Origin: Selenomonas timonae
GTDB taxonomy: Bacteria; Bacillota; Negativicutes; Selenomonadales; Selenomonadaceae
Assembly (NCBI RefSeq): GCF_014250475.1
Contig: NZ_CP060204.1
Coordinates: 819,001 to 883,000 of the forward strand
Direction of reading: 5' to 3'
Length of the DNA stretch: 64,000 nt
The notes below the pieces were generated by a model, which worked only from the letters and a program-made list of their open reading frames with translations, searched no databases and was not told the DNA's origin. The translations under genes were made by a program, and so were the position numbers. Shown piece by piece: positions 1-8,027 of this stretch. Each line of letters starts with the position of its first letter. The stretch's first letter is position 1.

Positions 1-1220
1 AGCTCCATATCCGCAACAACAACGTGCGCGGTATTGAGGTCGAGGCGATCACCGAGGGCACGGGCGTCATTGAATCGCTTGCTGACCGCATTGTCGGCCG
101 CGTGCTCGCGGAGGACATTGTGGACGAGGCAACGGGTGAGACGATCGCACATATCAACGACCCCGTGGACGAGGCTCTCGCAAAGCGGATCGAGGGCGTG
201 CGCAAGCGCGTTTCCATCCGCAGCGTGCTGACCTGTAAGTCACAGTTCGGTGTTTGCATGAAATGCTATGGCCGCGACCTCGCCAATCAGGCAGAGGTCG
301 AGATCGGCGAGGCGGTCGGCATCATTGCCGCGCAGTCGATCGGCGAGCCGGGCACACAGCTCACGATGCGTACGTTCCACTCGGGCGGTGTCGCAGGTGA
401 TGATATCACCCAGGGTCTGCCGCGCGTCGAGGAGCTCTTCGAGGCACGCAAGCCCAAGCACAACGCGATCATCGCGGAGAACGAGGGTGTTGTCTCGATC
501 GAGGATACGGGAAAGGGGATGCGCACGGTCACGATCACGCCCGAGGGTGGTACACCGCGTGAGTATGCCGTGCCGTTCGGCGCACGCATGGCGGTGCGCG
601 ACGGTGTCGTGTTGAAGCCCGGTGACAAGATCACCGAGGGTTCGATCAATCCCCATGACATCCTGCGTGTCTGCGGTCTGCAGGCGACCCAGCGCTACCT
701 CGTCTACGAGGTGCAGAAGGTCTACAAGTCGCAGGGCGTTGAGATCAACGATAAGCACATTGAGGTCATGGTGCGGCAGATGCTGCACAAGGTCAAGATC
801 GAGGAGTCAGGCACGACGGAGTTCCTGCCCGGCGAGTACATTGAGATCAATGCGTTCGAGGCGGCGAATACAAAGGCAATCGAGGAAGACGGCGAGCCCG
901 CTGTGGCAAAACCGATTCTGCTCGGTATCACAAAGGCGTCGCTCGCGACGGACTCCTTCCTCTCGGCGGCATCCTTCCAGGAGACCACGCGCGTCCTCAC
1001 AGACGCCGCGATCAAGGGGAAGATCGACCCGCTCGTCGGACTCAAGGAGAACGTCATCATCGGCAAGCTCATCCCCGCAGGCACGGGCATGACCCGCTAC
1101 CGCAACCTCGACATCGTCGACTTTGCACCGCAGGTTGTGGAGGAAGCCGAGGAGGAAGAGATCGTCGAAGAGGTACACGAAGAGGTTGATCTCTCGCGCT
1201 TGGAGCAGCTGACAAATTGA
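1..1220 (+). CDS. rpoC: DNA-directed RNA polymerase beta' subunit, C-terminal part (5' truncated by window edge)
   Basis: Catalytic beta' subunit of RNA polymerase; only the last ~405 codons are present, read in the frame that starts at base 3. The stretch [11 protein letters not shown] is the C-x6-C-x2-C part of the second beta' zinc site, followed directly by the near-invariant [20 protein letters not shown] / MRTFH block preceding the trigger loop. The tail (about the last 30 residues) is very acidic ([16 protein letters not shown]). A bidirectional hairpin at 1301-1326 is the first terminator downstream. Family identification is certain; the true start lies upstream of the window. Confidence 0.98.
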   Translation, partial: LHIRNNNVRGIEVEAITEGTGVIESLADRIVGRVLAEDIVDEATGETIAHINDPVDEALAKRIEGVRKRVSIRSVLTCKSQFGVCMKCYGRDLANQAEVEIGEAVGIIAAQSIGEPGTQLTMRTFHSGGVAGDDITQGLPRVEELFEARKPKHNAIIAENEGVVSIEDTGKGMRTVTITPEGGTPREYAVPFGARMAVRDGVVLKPGDKITEGSINPHDILRVCGLQATQRYLVYEVQKVYKSQGVEINDKHIEVMVRQMLHKVKIEESGTTEFLPGEYIEINAFEAANTKAIEEDGEPAVAKPILLGITKASLATDSFLSAASFQETTRVLTDAAIKGKIDPLVGLKENVIIGKLIPAGTGMTRYRNLDIVDFAPQVVEEAEEEEIVEEVHEEVDLSRLEQLTN

Positions 1221-1224
1221 GTGG

Positions 1225-1253
1225 TTGCAATCTGATTGTGAAAGTGCTATACT
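1225..1253 (+). promoter_or_regulatory. Promoter of a short antisense RNA (RNA II-like)
   Basis: TTGCAA at 1225-1230, a 17-nt spacer and TATACT at 1248-1253, immediately after the rpoC stop. It predicts a start near 1260 and a transcript of only ~67 nt ending at the 1301-1326 hairpin. Confidence 0.65.
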
Positions 1254-1259
1254 GTGCCT

Positions 1260-1327
1260 AGGAAAAATGACATGAATATTTTCCAGGGCGACACAAAAAA
1301 CCGGCAGGTGCGACTGCCGGTTTTTCT
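1260..1327 (+). ncRNA. Putative ~67-nt antisense RNA of a par/Fst-like type I toxin-antitoxin module
   Basis: Defined by a near-consensus promoter (1225-1253) and a strong hairpin-T-run terminator (1301-1326). Its 5' part (1258-1279) contains CTAGGA plus AATGACATGAATAT, which recurs at 1434-1452 on the same strand, exactly over the start-codon region of the minus-strand toxin ORF. The RNA would therefore pair with the toxin mRNA around its start codon although it is transcribed from the far side of the shared terminator. This is the RNA I/RNA II layout described for the enterococcal par (fst) locus. Existence of the RNA is inferred, not shown. Confidence 0.6.
1301..1326. terminator. Bidirectional terminator shared by rpoC/antisense RNA and toxin mRNA
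   Basis: Perfect 7-bp stem CCGGCAG/CTGCCGG with a 6-nt loop, flanked by T5 on the plus side and by A6 (T6 on the minus side), so it can terminate both convergent transcripts. Confidence 0.85.
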
Positions 1328-1368
1328 ATTCCGTTTTTAAGGTGGCTTAGACCTTAGGTTGGTTGCTC

Positions 1369-1458
1369 CTACTTAGGATCTCTGTCCAACCATTTGCAAA
1401 TGAAGTAGGATACAACACTTGCCGCGACAGAGACTAGGAATGACATGAATATCTCCAT
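1369..1458 (-). CDS. 29-aa hydrophobic peptide, putative Fst-like type I toxin
   Basis: A 29-residue ORF too short for routine gene finders: a short N-terminus, one predicted membrane segment (about residues 5-22, FLVSVAASVVSYFIC) and a charged tail KWLDRDPK. Small size, single TM helix and a C-terminal WLD-plus-charges tail are typical of Fst/Ldr-type toxins; membership is my inference. An AAAGGGGG Shine-Dalgarno lies ~9 nt upstream. The leader carries a C5 run that can pair with this G-rich SD, and the predicted mRNA 5' end (GGTTGCT, 1500-1494) is complementary to its 3' region (AGCAACC, 1367-1361). Both features would keep the mRNA translationally silent until processed, as in known type I toxin mRNAs. 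The promoter is at 1506-1535 and the terminator at 1301-1326. Confidence 0.7.
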   Translation of the reverse strand: MEIFMSFLVSVAASVVSYFICKWLDRDPK

Positions 1459-1505
1459 GTGGACGACCCCCTTTCTGTTGCCAGTATGGGGGAAGCAACC
1501 TCTAG

Positions 1506-1535
1506 AGTATAGCGTAGAAACATCTGTTTTGTCAT
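1506..1535 (-). promoter_or_regulatory. Toxin mRNA (RNA I-like) promoter
   Basis: On the minus strand ATGACA (1535-1530), 18-nt spacer, TATACT (1511-1506). Start predicted near 1499; transcript ~200 nt to the shared terminator. Confidence 0.6.
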
Positions 1536-1581
1536 TAAGAACTTCCTCGTCGAGTGATGTCTACCGATTCTATAAAACAAG

Positions 1582-1610
1582 TTGACGAATCTCTCCATTC
1601 GCTGTAAAAT
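1582..1610 (+). promoter_or_regulatory. bioY promoter
   Basis: TTGACG (1582-1587), 17-nt spacer, TAAAAT (1605-1610). A perfect 10-bp inverted repeat, GAATCTCTCC at 1587-1596 and GGAGAGATTC at 1622-1631, starts at the -35 element and ends at the Shine-Dalgarno. Confidence 0.7.
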
Positions 1611-1633
1611 ACCAACGAAAAGGAGAGATTCTA

Positions 1634-2188
1634 ATGACAACACGCGATGATAAATTCTTTTCCGTACGCAATACCACGCGTATGGCTCTCTGTATCGCGC
1701 TGATCTGTGTGAGCGCGTACATTGCAATCCCCGTGCCGTTCATGGCGCCGCTGACGATGCAGACCTTTGTCATGTGTCTTGCCGCGCTTGTTCTCACACC
1801 GCGCCAGACGGCGGTCGTCCTCGTCGGCTACACCGTGCTCGGTGCGATCGGTCTGCCCGTCTTTGCGGGCGGCGTCGGCGGACTCGGCATCATCTTCGGC
1901 CCGCGCGGCGGCTTCTTTATCGGCTTTCTGCTTGCGTACACGCTCATGAGTATGCTGAAGGGACGCGAGCCGTCCTTCGCACGTTATGCCCTCGTCGGAA
2001 CACTCGTGAGCGTACCCGTCACCTACCTCGTCGCAACGCTCTGGCTGACAATCCTCTTCGGGGATAAGTTCGCCGGCATCGTCGCCGCCTTTATGGCGCT
2101 CGTGCAGTACATCCCGGGCGACCTCATCAAGGCAGTCGCCGCTGCTGCGCTCGGAGTGACGCTCAACAGACGGCTGCGGTATCTCTGA
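1634..2188 (+). CDS. bioY: Biotin transporter S component BioY
   Basis: Substrate-binding membrane subunit (S component) for biotin uptake, which in energy-coupling-factor systems works with a shared EcfA/A'/T module; no ECF genes lie nearby. The 184-aa length and several hydrophobic helices (e.g. ALCIALICVSAYIAIPV near residue 20) fit BioY, as do the early PFMAPLTMQTF motif and the glycine-rich GGVGGLGIIFGPRGGF stretch around residues 75-95. The start is supported by AGGAGAG six bases upstream. The gene is monocistronic, with its own promoter and a strong terminator. Confidence 0.93.
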   Translation: MTTRDDKFFSVRNTTRMALCIALICVSAYIAIPVPFMAPLTMQTFVMCLAALVLTPRQTAVVLVGYTVLGAIGLPVFAGGVGGLGIIFGPRGGFFIGFLLAYTLMSMLKGREPSFARYALVGTLVSVPVTYLVATLWLTILFGDKFAGIVAAFMALVQYIPGDLIKAVAAAALGVTLNRRLRYL

Positions 2189-2206
2189 AGTTTTGCTTGA
2201 TACACA

Positions 2207-2247
2207 AAAGCGGCTTCCACACAGATGCGTGGAAGCCGCTTTGCTAT
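2207..2247 (+). terminator. bioY terminator
   Basis: 14-bp perfect stem (AAAGCGGCTTCCAC / its complement, 2207-2220 and 2229-2242), 8-nt loop, followed by TGCTATTCC, so the T-run is weak on this strand. Confidence 0.8.
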
Positions 2248-2257
2248 TCCGTGGAAC

Positions 2258-2426
2258 TTAGGGAAGCACTGATAAATTCAGCCACGCCATCTTAGCGTAT
2301 CTTTTTTGCCCGCTTTTTGTCGGCAAATCCTCCACATAGCTTTGGCTATGCGTCCGGTTTGCCTCCTCAATCGGACAGAAAAATCTACGCCAATCTGACG
2401 GACTTCATTTTATCAGCGATTCCTTA
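2258..2426. repeat. MITE-like element with terminal inverted repeats and TTA target duplication
   Basis: Terminal inverted repeats GGGAAGCACTGATAAA (2261-2276) and, on the other strand, GGAATCGCTGATAAA (2423-2409) differ at two bases plus one extra G. Both are flanked by TTA (2258-2260 and 2424-2426), a likely 3-bp target duplication. The ~163-bp interior has no coding potential. The right-hand TTA is the reverse complement of the TAA stop codon of sstT, so the element abuts or supplies the end of that gene. No second copy was noticed in this window. Confidence 0.6.
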
Positions 2427-3671
2427 GCTCTTTGGTGTCATATCCTCCGCCGTGAGCGTGCCCGCCTTGGCGCGGTCGGCGAACTCCGCCGTCGCAGTGA
2501 AGAGGACGTCGGTGGAGCTGTTGAGCGCGGTCTCGCAGGAGTCCTGCAGCACACCGATGATGAAGCCGACACCGACGACCTGCATCGCGATGTCGTTGCC
2601 GATGCCGAACGAGGAGCAGGCGACGGGGATGAGGAGTAGCGAGCCGCCCGCAACGCCCGAAGCGCCGCATGCGCCGATCGTGGCGATGAGGCAGAGGAGG
2701 AGCGCCGTCGGCAGGTCGACGTGGATGCCGAGCGTGTTTGCCGCTGCGAGCGAGAGGATGGCGATCGTGATCGCCGCGCCGCTCATGTTGATGGTCGCAC
2801 CGAGCGGGATGGAAATGGAGTAAACCTCGGGATTGAGCCCAAGCCGCTTGCAGAGCTGGAGGTTGACGGGGATATTCGCCGCCGAGCTGCGCGTGAAGAA
2901 GGCGTAGATGCCGCTCTCACGTAGCGTCGTAAAGACGAGCGGGAACGGATTGCGGCGGATGTGCATCCAGACGATGATGGGATTCATGATGAGGGCGACG
3001 GAGAAGAATGCGCCGAGCAGGACAGCAAGGAGCTGGAGGTAGCTGATGAGGGCATCCACGCCGCTCGTACCAACTGCGTCAGCGACAAGTCCCATGATGC
3101 CGAACGGGGCAAAGCGGATGACCCAGAGAACGATCTGCGTCATGACGACGGCGAAGTCGCGCACGGTGTTCTTGGTCGTCGGGCTTGCCTTCTGCAGGGC
3201 GATTCCTGCGAGGACGCTCCACGCGAGGATGCCGATGTAGTTCGCGCTCGCAATCGCATTGATCGGGTTGTCGACGACCTTGAGAATGAGGTTGTGAACG
3301 ACCTCGACGATGCCGCTCGGCGGCGCAACGGTCGCGTCCGCCACGACGAGATGCAGCGTGGACGGGAAGGCAAAGGAGAAGGCGACTGCTACAACAGATG
3401 CGAGGAAAGTCGCAATGATGTAGAGACGCACGATGGGGCGCAGCGCTGCACCCGAACCAACCGTGCGCTGCGCCATTGCATTCATGACGAGGACGAAGAC
3501 GAGGATCGGTGCAACGCCCTTCAGTGCGCGGACGAAGACATCGCCGAGCACGGCGACGATGGGAATGAGCGCGGGCGCGTAGAGCGCGATGAGGATACCG
3601 ATGATGAGTCCGACCGCGATGAGCTTGATGAGGGCTGTCTCGCGGTACTTGCGGCTGATGTTGCTGAGCAA
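2424..3671 (-). CDS. sstT: Sodium:serine/threonine symporter (dicarboxylate/amino acid:cation symporter family)
   Basis: Membrane symporter predicted to import serine/threonine with Na+. The 415-aa length matches E. coli SstT (~414), and the N-terminal part ([17 protein letters not shown], then [19 protein letters not shown]) parallels SstT closely. Re-entrant hairpin signatures [19 protein letters not shown] and the [15 protein letters not shown] motif of the DAACS family are present. A TTG start at 3671 is chosen because AAAGGAGG lies 7 nt upstream and the alignment with SstT starts there; longer upstream frames have no SD. Transcribed from its own promoter with an operator-like palindrome. 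The stop codon lies in the flank of the MITE-like element. Confidence 0.85.
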   Translation of the reverse strand: MLSNISRKYRETALIKLIAVGLIIGILIALYAPALIPIVAVLGDVFVRALKGVAPILVFVLVMNAMAQRTVGSGAALRPIVRLYIIATFLASVVAVAFSFAFPSTLHLVVADATVAPPSGIVEVVHNLILKVVDNPINAIASANYIGILAWSVLAGIALQKASPTTKNTVRDFAVVMTQIVLWVIRFAPFGIMGLVADAVGTSGVDALISYLQLLAVLLGAFFSVALIMNPIIVWMHIRRNPFPLVFTTLRESGIYAFFTRSSAANIPVNLQLCKRLGLNPEVYSISIPLGATINMSGAAITIAILSLAAANTLGIHVDLPTALLLCLIATIGACGASGVAGGSLLLIPVACSSFGIGNDIAMQVVGVGFIIGVLQDSCETALNSSTDVLFTATAEFADRAKAGTLTAEDMTPKS

Positions 3672-3699
3672 ATGGATTCCTCCTTTTGGTTGGATAAAA

Positions 3700-3737
3700 A
3701 TATGCCCCATTATAACAGAATGGGGCATATTTGTCAC
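3700..3737 (-). promoter_or_regulatory. sstT promoter with 11-bp palindromic operator
   Basis: Minus-strand -35 GTGACA (3737-3732), 17-nt spacer, -10 TATAAT (3714-3709). Perfect inverted repeat ATATGCCCCAT (3700-3710) / ATGGGGCATAT (3720-3730) brackets the -10 box, a position expected for a repressor site. Confidence 0.65.
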
Positions 3738-3828
3738 TCTTTTGTCAGGGTATACATATCTGAGGGGAGTCTTGTACAGAGGTGCGAGTCCCACGCGAAC
3801 ACACAGCCGCCTCACAGTGCAGCAGCGG

Positions 3829-4683
3829 CTATTCCGCCGTCTCTTTCAGCTCCTTCAAAAACCGCCCAACGGCATCCTCCCACGGAGGGAGGCGGTGGAA
3901 GCCCGCGTCGTCAAGCGACTTCTTGCTGAGGCGCGAGTTCTTCGGGCGCGTTGCCTTCGTTGGGTACATATGCGAGGGGACGTTCGTGACGTTGACATTG
4001 ATGCCCGCCTGACGGAAGATCTCGCGCGCGAATTGCGCCCACGAGCAGAACCCCTCGTTCGTCGCGTGGTAGATGCCGTACTTTTCGGACTCAAGTATGT
4101 CCGCAAGCAGCGGCGCGAGGTCACGCGTATAGGTGGGCGAGCCGATCTGATCGTTGACGATGGAGAGAATTTTATTGGTTTTGGCAAGCTGCAGCATGCT
4201 CTTGACGAAGTTCTTGCCATGCAGACCAAAGACCCACGAGGTGCGCACGATAAAGTATTTGTCGAGATCCTGCTGCACAGCCTCCTCGCCCGCGAGCTTC
4301 GACGCGCCGTAGACGTTGTGCGGGGATGTGAGCGCGTTCGTCTCGTGGGGCGTGTCGCCTGTGCCGGGGAAGACGTAGTCCGTGCTGATGTAGAGGAGCT
4401 TCACATCGCGTTCGCGTGCGAGGCGCGCGAGAATCTCCGTGCCTGCCGCATTGATTTTGCGGCAGAGCGAGGGCTCGTCCTCCGCCTGATCCACGGCAGT
4501 GTATGCCGCCGCATGCAGGATGGCATCGGGTTCGACCGCTTCGAGGACGGCGCGCATGACGTTCTCGTCGGAGAGAGGGAAGAGCTCCGAGGAGACGCCG
4601 TGTACCTCGTGCCCGCGCGCCCTGCACTCCTCCACGCAGTCGTGACCCAGCTGTCCCGTTGCGCCTGTGATGAGGATCTTCAT
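3829..4683 (-). CDS. rfbD: dTDP-4-dehydrorhamnose reductase (RmlD/RfbD family)
   Basis: NAD(P)H-dependent reductase making dTDP-L-rhamnose for surface polysaccharide. The 284-aa short-chain dehydrogenase fold starts with [13 protein letters not shown] (Rossmann glycine motif). It then has the D-x-x-x-A-A-A-Y-T stretch [12 protein letters not shown], the ISTDYVFPG strand and the catalytic YGASK (Y-x-x-x-K). The start at 4683 has AAAGGA upstream. The other three rml genes are not in this window, so the gene is an outlier from its pathway here. It ends close to the sstT promoter region. Confidence 0.92.
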   Translation of the reverse strand: MKILITGATGQLGHDCVEECRARGHEVHGVSSELFPLSDENVMRAVLEAVEPDAILHAAAYTAVDQAEDEPSLCRKINAAGTEILARLARERDVKLLYISTDYVFPGTGDTPHETNALTSPHNVYGASKLAGEEAVQQDLDKYFIVRTSWVFGLHGKNFVKSMLQLAKTNKILSIVNDQIGSPTYTRDLAPLLADILESEKYGIYHATNEGFCSWAQFAREIFRQAGINVNVTNVPSHMYPTKATRPKNSRLSKKSLDDAGFHRLPPWEDAVGRFLKELKETAE

Positions 4684-4762
4684 AGCAATCCATCCTTTCT
4701 GTATCAATACATCATCGCATACAATATCACAACATACATAAAATACAAATTCATTGTATCAT

Positions 4763-4801
4763 AAAAGACGCCGCCCGTGTAGTACATAGGCAGCGTCTTT
4801 T
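4763..4801 (-). terminator. Terminator of the two-component operon
   Basis: 13-nt arms AAAAGACGCTGCC and GGCGGCGTCTTTT with one mismatch, followed on the minus strand by a T-run. Confidence 0.8.
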
Positions 4802-4809
4802 CATATATT

Positions 4810-6249
4810 TTATGCAGTTTCGTCATGAACGATCGGGATCGTGAGCGTGATCGTCGTACCTTCGTCGACAGCGCTCTTGAGTACGATCTTGATGTCGTGG
4901 CGCTCGGCAATCCAACGCGCAATGGAGAGCCCGAGTCCCGAGCCGCCTGTCTCCTTCGCGCGCGAGGAGTCAACGCGGTAGAATCGGTCGAAGATGCGCG
5001 CCTGATGTTCGGGTGCAATGCCAATGCCGTCGTCGGTGAGTGTCACCGTGACCGCCGAATTGTCCGGTGTGCGGATCGAGTAGGCGTGGATGTGACCGCC
5101 GGGGGGCGTATACTTCAGACTGTTCTCGAGGAAGATGCGCAGCAGTTGGCGCAGGAGCACGGGATCCGCGCTCACAGTCACAGGATCATTTCGTCCGAGC
5201 GTGACCTCGTGAGAGGTTGTGACCGTCTGCATCTTCTCCATCGTATCGGCGAGGAGCTCCGCGAGATCAACATCCTCCTTGTTGACTGCCTGCCGCTTCT
5301 GGTCGGCACGCGCGAGGAAGAGCAGCTTTTCGATGAGCTGCTGCATATTCTCCGCCTCCGAACGGATGGAGGTGATGCCCTCGTCGAGGATGTTCTTGTC
5401 CTCGCGCCCCCAGCGCGAGAGCATGTCGGAGTATCCAAGGATGACCGTGAGCGGTGTGCGCAGCTCGTGCGATGCGTCGGAGACGAAACGCTGCTCCTGT
5501 TGGAAGCCTTCCTGCAGGCGATCAAGCATGCGGTTGAACGTACGCGCGAGCTCCGACAGCTCATCGCGAGCACGTGGCACATCCAGACGCCGTCCGAGAC
5601 GTTCCACCTCGATGCTGCGCGCCGTCCAGGTGATCTCGCGGATGGGTTTCAGGATACGTCTGCTGATGAAATGACCTGCAAGGAGTGCGAGCACAAAGCA
5701 TCCGGCAACCGTGTAGAAGAGCAGTCGCTGCAGGGAATTGAAAAAGTCCGTTTCCGTTGTGATCGTGCGGAAGAAATGGATTTGATAGGGAATACCGTCG
5801 TACTCAATGTTGCGCCGCGCATGATAGACGGCACCGCCCTTGAACTCGGAGACCTCCATATCGGGATTTGCCCAGATCGGCGTCGAGATTCGGCCGCTCT
5901 CGACCGTTTCAATCGAGGGGAAATGCGCATCCGTATCGAGCACAACACGCCCCGAACGATCTGTAATACGTACGATGACACCCGGTATGACGGGCCCTTC
6001 GAACCAGAATTTTGCCTCTGCCGCATTGCCGCTTTCGATATTGCTCATCACGTGGCGTATACTGCGGTCGAGATCGACCTCCGCCTGCCGATAAAAATAG
6101 ATGTACGCGCCAATCCCCAGAATCGCCGTCGAGAGAATGAGTACGAAAAAGAGGATTGCCGCGTACAGCAGGGTGATCTTTGTAGAAATGCGGATGTAGA
6201 AATAGCGGTCGATCCAGCGGGCGAGGCGCGAATTAGTCGCGGACAACAT
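4810..6249 (-). CDS. Sensor histidine kinase (OmpR-partner type)
   Basis: 479-aa membrane histidine kinase. TM1 spans about residues 25-52, an extracytoplasmic sensor loop 53-176, TM2 about 177-195 and a HAMP domain follows. The H-box SDASHELRTP has phospho-acceptor His261, the N-box is LENSLKYTPPGG, and the G boxes are DDGIGI and GSGLGLSIARW. All catalytic motifs are intact. The start at 6249 overlaps the end of the response-regulator gene by 17 nt, indicating translational coupling. Overall shape resembles ArlS/CiaH-type envelope sensors; the signal is not deducible. Confidence 0.93.
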   Translation of the reverse strand: MLSATNSRLARWIDRYFYIRISTKITLLYAAILFFVLILSTAILGIGAYIYFYRQAEVDLDRSIRHVMSNIESGNAAEAKFWFEGPVIPGVIVRITDRSGRVVLDTDAHFPSIETVESGRISTPIWANPDMEVSEFKGGAVYHARRNIEYDGIPYQIHFFRTITTETDFFNSLQRLLFYTVAGCFVLALLAGHFISRRILKPIREITWTARSIEVERLGRRLDVPRARDELSELARTFNRMLDRLQEGFQQEQRFVSDASHELRTPLTVILGYSDMLSRWGREDKNILDEGITSIRSEAENMQQLIEKLLFLARADQKRQAVNKEDVDLAELLADTMEKMQTVTTSHEVTLGRNDPVTVSADPVLLRQLLRIFLENSLKYTPPGGHIHAYSIRTPDNSAVTVTLTDDGIGIAPEHQARIFDRFYRVDSSRAKETGGSGLGLSIARWIAERHDIKIVLKSAVDEGTTITLTIPIVHDETA

Positions 6250-6919
6250 ACCCGACGCCCCGCACCGTGTAGATGTACTTCTTGTTGAAGCGGTCATCCA
6301 GCTTGGCGCGCAGGTATCGGATGTAGACGTCGACCACATTGGTCTCGCCCGTATAGTCGAAGCCCCATACCTCCTGGAGGATCTGATCGCGCGTCAGCAC
6401 CGTGCGCTTGTTGCGCAGCAGGTACTCGAGCAGATCGTATTCGCGTTTTGTGAGGGCGACGGTCTCGCCGTCCACCTGCACCTCGTAGCGCGAGAGGAAC
6501 ATGATGAGATTCTTTACCGTGAGGCGGTCGGACGCATCCTCGGTCGAGATGTCACGACGGCGCAGAGCGTTGCGCAGACGTGCGAGCAGCTCGGGTACGG
6601 CAAACGGCTTCGTGATGTAGTCGTCCGCACCGATGTCCAGCCCCTCCACGCGATCCTCCACGGCATCGCGTGCCGTCAGCATGATGATGGGCACGTTCGA
6701 GACCGTGCGGACACGGCGGCAGATCTCAATGCCGTCCATGCCAGGCAGCATGACATCAAGCAGGATAATATCGAAATTCTCCTGAATGATGCGTTCATAG
6801 GCGCGTGTGCCGTTGCCCTCGGTCTCCGCCTCGAACCCCTCGTGCTCGAGCTCCATCTGCAGGAACCGCGCAATGCGTACCTCATCCTCGACAATGAGGA
6901 CACGTGATTTTTCTTCCAT
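6233..6919 (-). CDS. OmpR/PhoB-family response regulator
   Basis: 228-aa DNA-binding response regulator. The receiver domain has acidic pocket VEDE (residues 10-13), phospho-acceptor Asp55 in LLDVMLPG, the T in MLTARD and K in TKPF. The C-terminal winged helix ends with RGVGYVVRD. ATG at 6919 is preferred over an ATG 18 nt upstream because GAGGTGG is correctly spaced. First gene of a two-gene operon with the histidine kinase. A possible promoter has -35 TTGACT at 6988-6983 (minus strand), but the -10 is ambiguous. Confidence 0.94.
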   Translation of the reverse strand: MEEKSRVLIVEDEVRIARFLQMELEHEGFEAETEGNGTRAYERIIQENFDIILLDVMLPGMDGIEICRRVRTVSNVPIIMLTARDAVEDRVEGLDIGADDYITKPFAVPELLARLRNALRRRDISTEDASDRLTVKNLIMFLSRYEVQVDGETVALTKREYDLLEYLLRNKRTVLTRDQILQEVWGFDYTGETNVVDVYIRYLRAKLDDRFNKKYIYTVRGVGYVVRD

Positions 6920-7042
6920 ATCTATCCACCTCGTCATTCCTTGTTTCTGTCCCTACTATATATGAATGCAGGGAAAATGAAAAGTCAAAAATGAGAAATA
7001 TAATCGAAATTTTAAGAGTGGGGGTGTTTTCATAACCCTAAC

Positions 7043-7071
7043 TTGACAATGCAGCGTCCGTGCCGTATAAA
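7043..7071 (+). promoter_or_regulatory. rsmI promoter
   Basis: TTGACA (7043-7048), 17-nt spacer, TATAAA (7066-7071): near-perfect sigma-A promoter. Confidence 0.8.
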
Positions 7072-7102
7072 CAAAAGAAGAAAATACAGCGGAGGAATGA
7101 CA

Positions 7103-7948
7103 GTGACAGGAAAGCTCTATCTCTGTGCGACACCCATCGGCAATCTTGGTGACATCACCTATCGTGCCGTAGAAATGCTGCGCGCGGCGGATGTGATTGC
7201 GGCCGAGGACACGCGGCACACGCGCGGACTCCTTGCACACTATGACATCCATACGCCTATGACGAGCTATCACGAGCACAACAAGGAGGAAAAGGGCGCA
7301 GAGCTCATCGCACGGATGCGGGCGGGGGAAACGGTTGTCTGTGTCAGCGACGCGGGACTGCCAGGCATCGCCGACCCCGGCGGCGACCTCGCGCGGCGTG
7401 CAATTGCGGAGGGCATCCCCGTCACGCCCCTGCCGGGCGCGAACGCCGCACTCTCTGCGCTCATCTGCGCGGGACTGCCGTTGGAGGGATTCACTTTCGT
7501 CGGCTTTCTCCCGCGCAAGGAGAAGAAGCGGCGCGAGGTTCTGGCGCGCGTTGCGGACTATCCCGAGACGCTCATCTTCTACGAGGCGCCGCATCGTCTC
7601 AAGGAGACACTTGCCGCTCTCGCAGCGGCACTCGGCGCACAGCGGCGTGTGTGCGCCGCACGCGAACTGACGAAGAAGTTCGAGGAGTTCCGCCGCACGA
7701 CACTCGGCGACCTTCTCGCACACTATCGGGAGCACGAGCCACGCGGCGAGTTCGTGCTCATCGTTGCGGGCGCGGACGAGAATGTCGTGAGTACTGCGGA
7801 TGCGGAGGAGGAGCTGTCTCTCACGGAGCGTTATGCCGCACACATCGCCAAAGGTTTGGACAAGAAGGAAGCCATGCGCCGCACCGCGCAGGAGCTTGGT
7901 ATCTCACGGCGAGATGTGTATCAGGCGGTACTGGCGGGGGACGTTTGA
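7103..7948 (+). CDS. rsmI: 16S rRNA (cytidine1402-2'-O)-methyltransferase
   Basis: SAM-dependent 2'-O-methyltransferase of C1402 in the 16S rRNA decoding centre. It is a tetrapyrrole-methylase-fold protein of ~281 aa with family motifs LYLCATPIGNLGDIT at the N-terminus, AAEDTRHT, VSDAGLPGIADPG and PLPGANA. GTG at 7103 is preferred because GGAGG ends 7 nt upstream; an ATG at 7097 in the same frame lies too close to that SD. Monocistronic from the promoter at 7043, followed by the promoter of the ATPase gene. Confidence 0.93.
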   Translation: MTGKLYLCATPIGNLGDITYRAVEMLRAADVIAAEDTRHTRGLLAHYDIHTPMTSYHEHNKEEKGAELIARMRAGETVVCVSDAGLPGIADPGGDLARRAIAEGIPVTPLPGANAALSALICAGLPLEGFTFVGFLPRKEKKRREVLARVADYPETLIFYEAPHRLKETLAALAAALGAQRRVCAARELTKKFEEFRRTTLGDLLAHYREHEPRGEFVLIVAGADENVVSTADAEEELSLTERYAAHIAKGLDKKEAMRRTAQELGISRRDVYQAVLAGDV

Positions 7949-7951
7949 GCC

Positions 7952-8015
7952 TTGCGATTTTTTTGTCGTTGTTGTATAATTTTCTAATCACGATTATTAT
8001 AATCGTGATTAGAAA
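7952..8015 (+). promoter_or_regulatory. Promoter plus 35-bp perfect palindrome upstream of the ATPase gene
   Basis: TTGCGA (7952-7957), 17-nt spacer, TATAAT (7975-7980). Directly abutting is a perfect palindrome with 17-bp arms and a 1-nt centre (7981-8015, left arm TTTCTAATCACGATTAT), covering the expected transcription start. Either an operator for tight (auto)repression or a 5' mRNA hairpin. Confidence 0.7.
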
Positions 8016-8027
8016 GATGGTGATGCT

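Noticed and set aside
240-788. Long minus-strand ORF opposite rpoC, and similar long antisense ORFs over mutAB, meaB, flgK, fliD and fliC
   Set aside because: Mirror frames of GC-rich genes; Arg/His/Leu-rich composition, no SD, no domain signature.
3776-3800. Third copy of the foldback repeat near the sstT promoter
   Set aside because: Only about 20 nt of one edge match; too short to call a copy.
2961-3929. 322-aa plus-strand ORF opposite sstT
   Set aside because: Asp/Glu/Arg-rich antisense frame of a membrane transporter with no recognisable motif; the minus-strand gene has clear SD, start and family match.
3589-4764. 391-aa plus-strand ORF opposite rfbD
   Set aside because: Antisense shadow; rfbD on the minus strand carries the SDR motifs.
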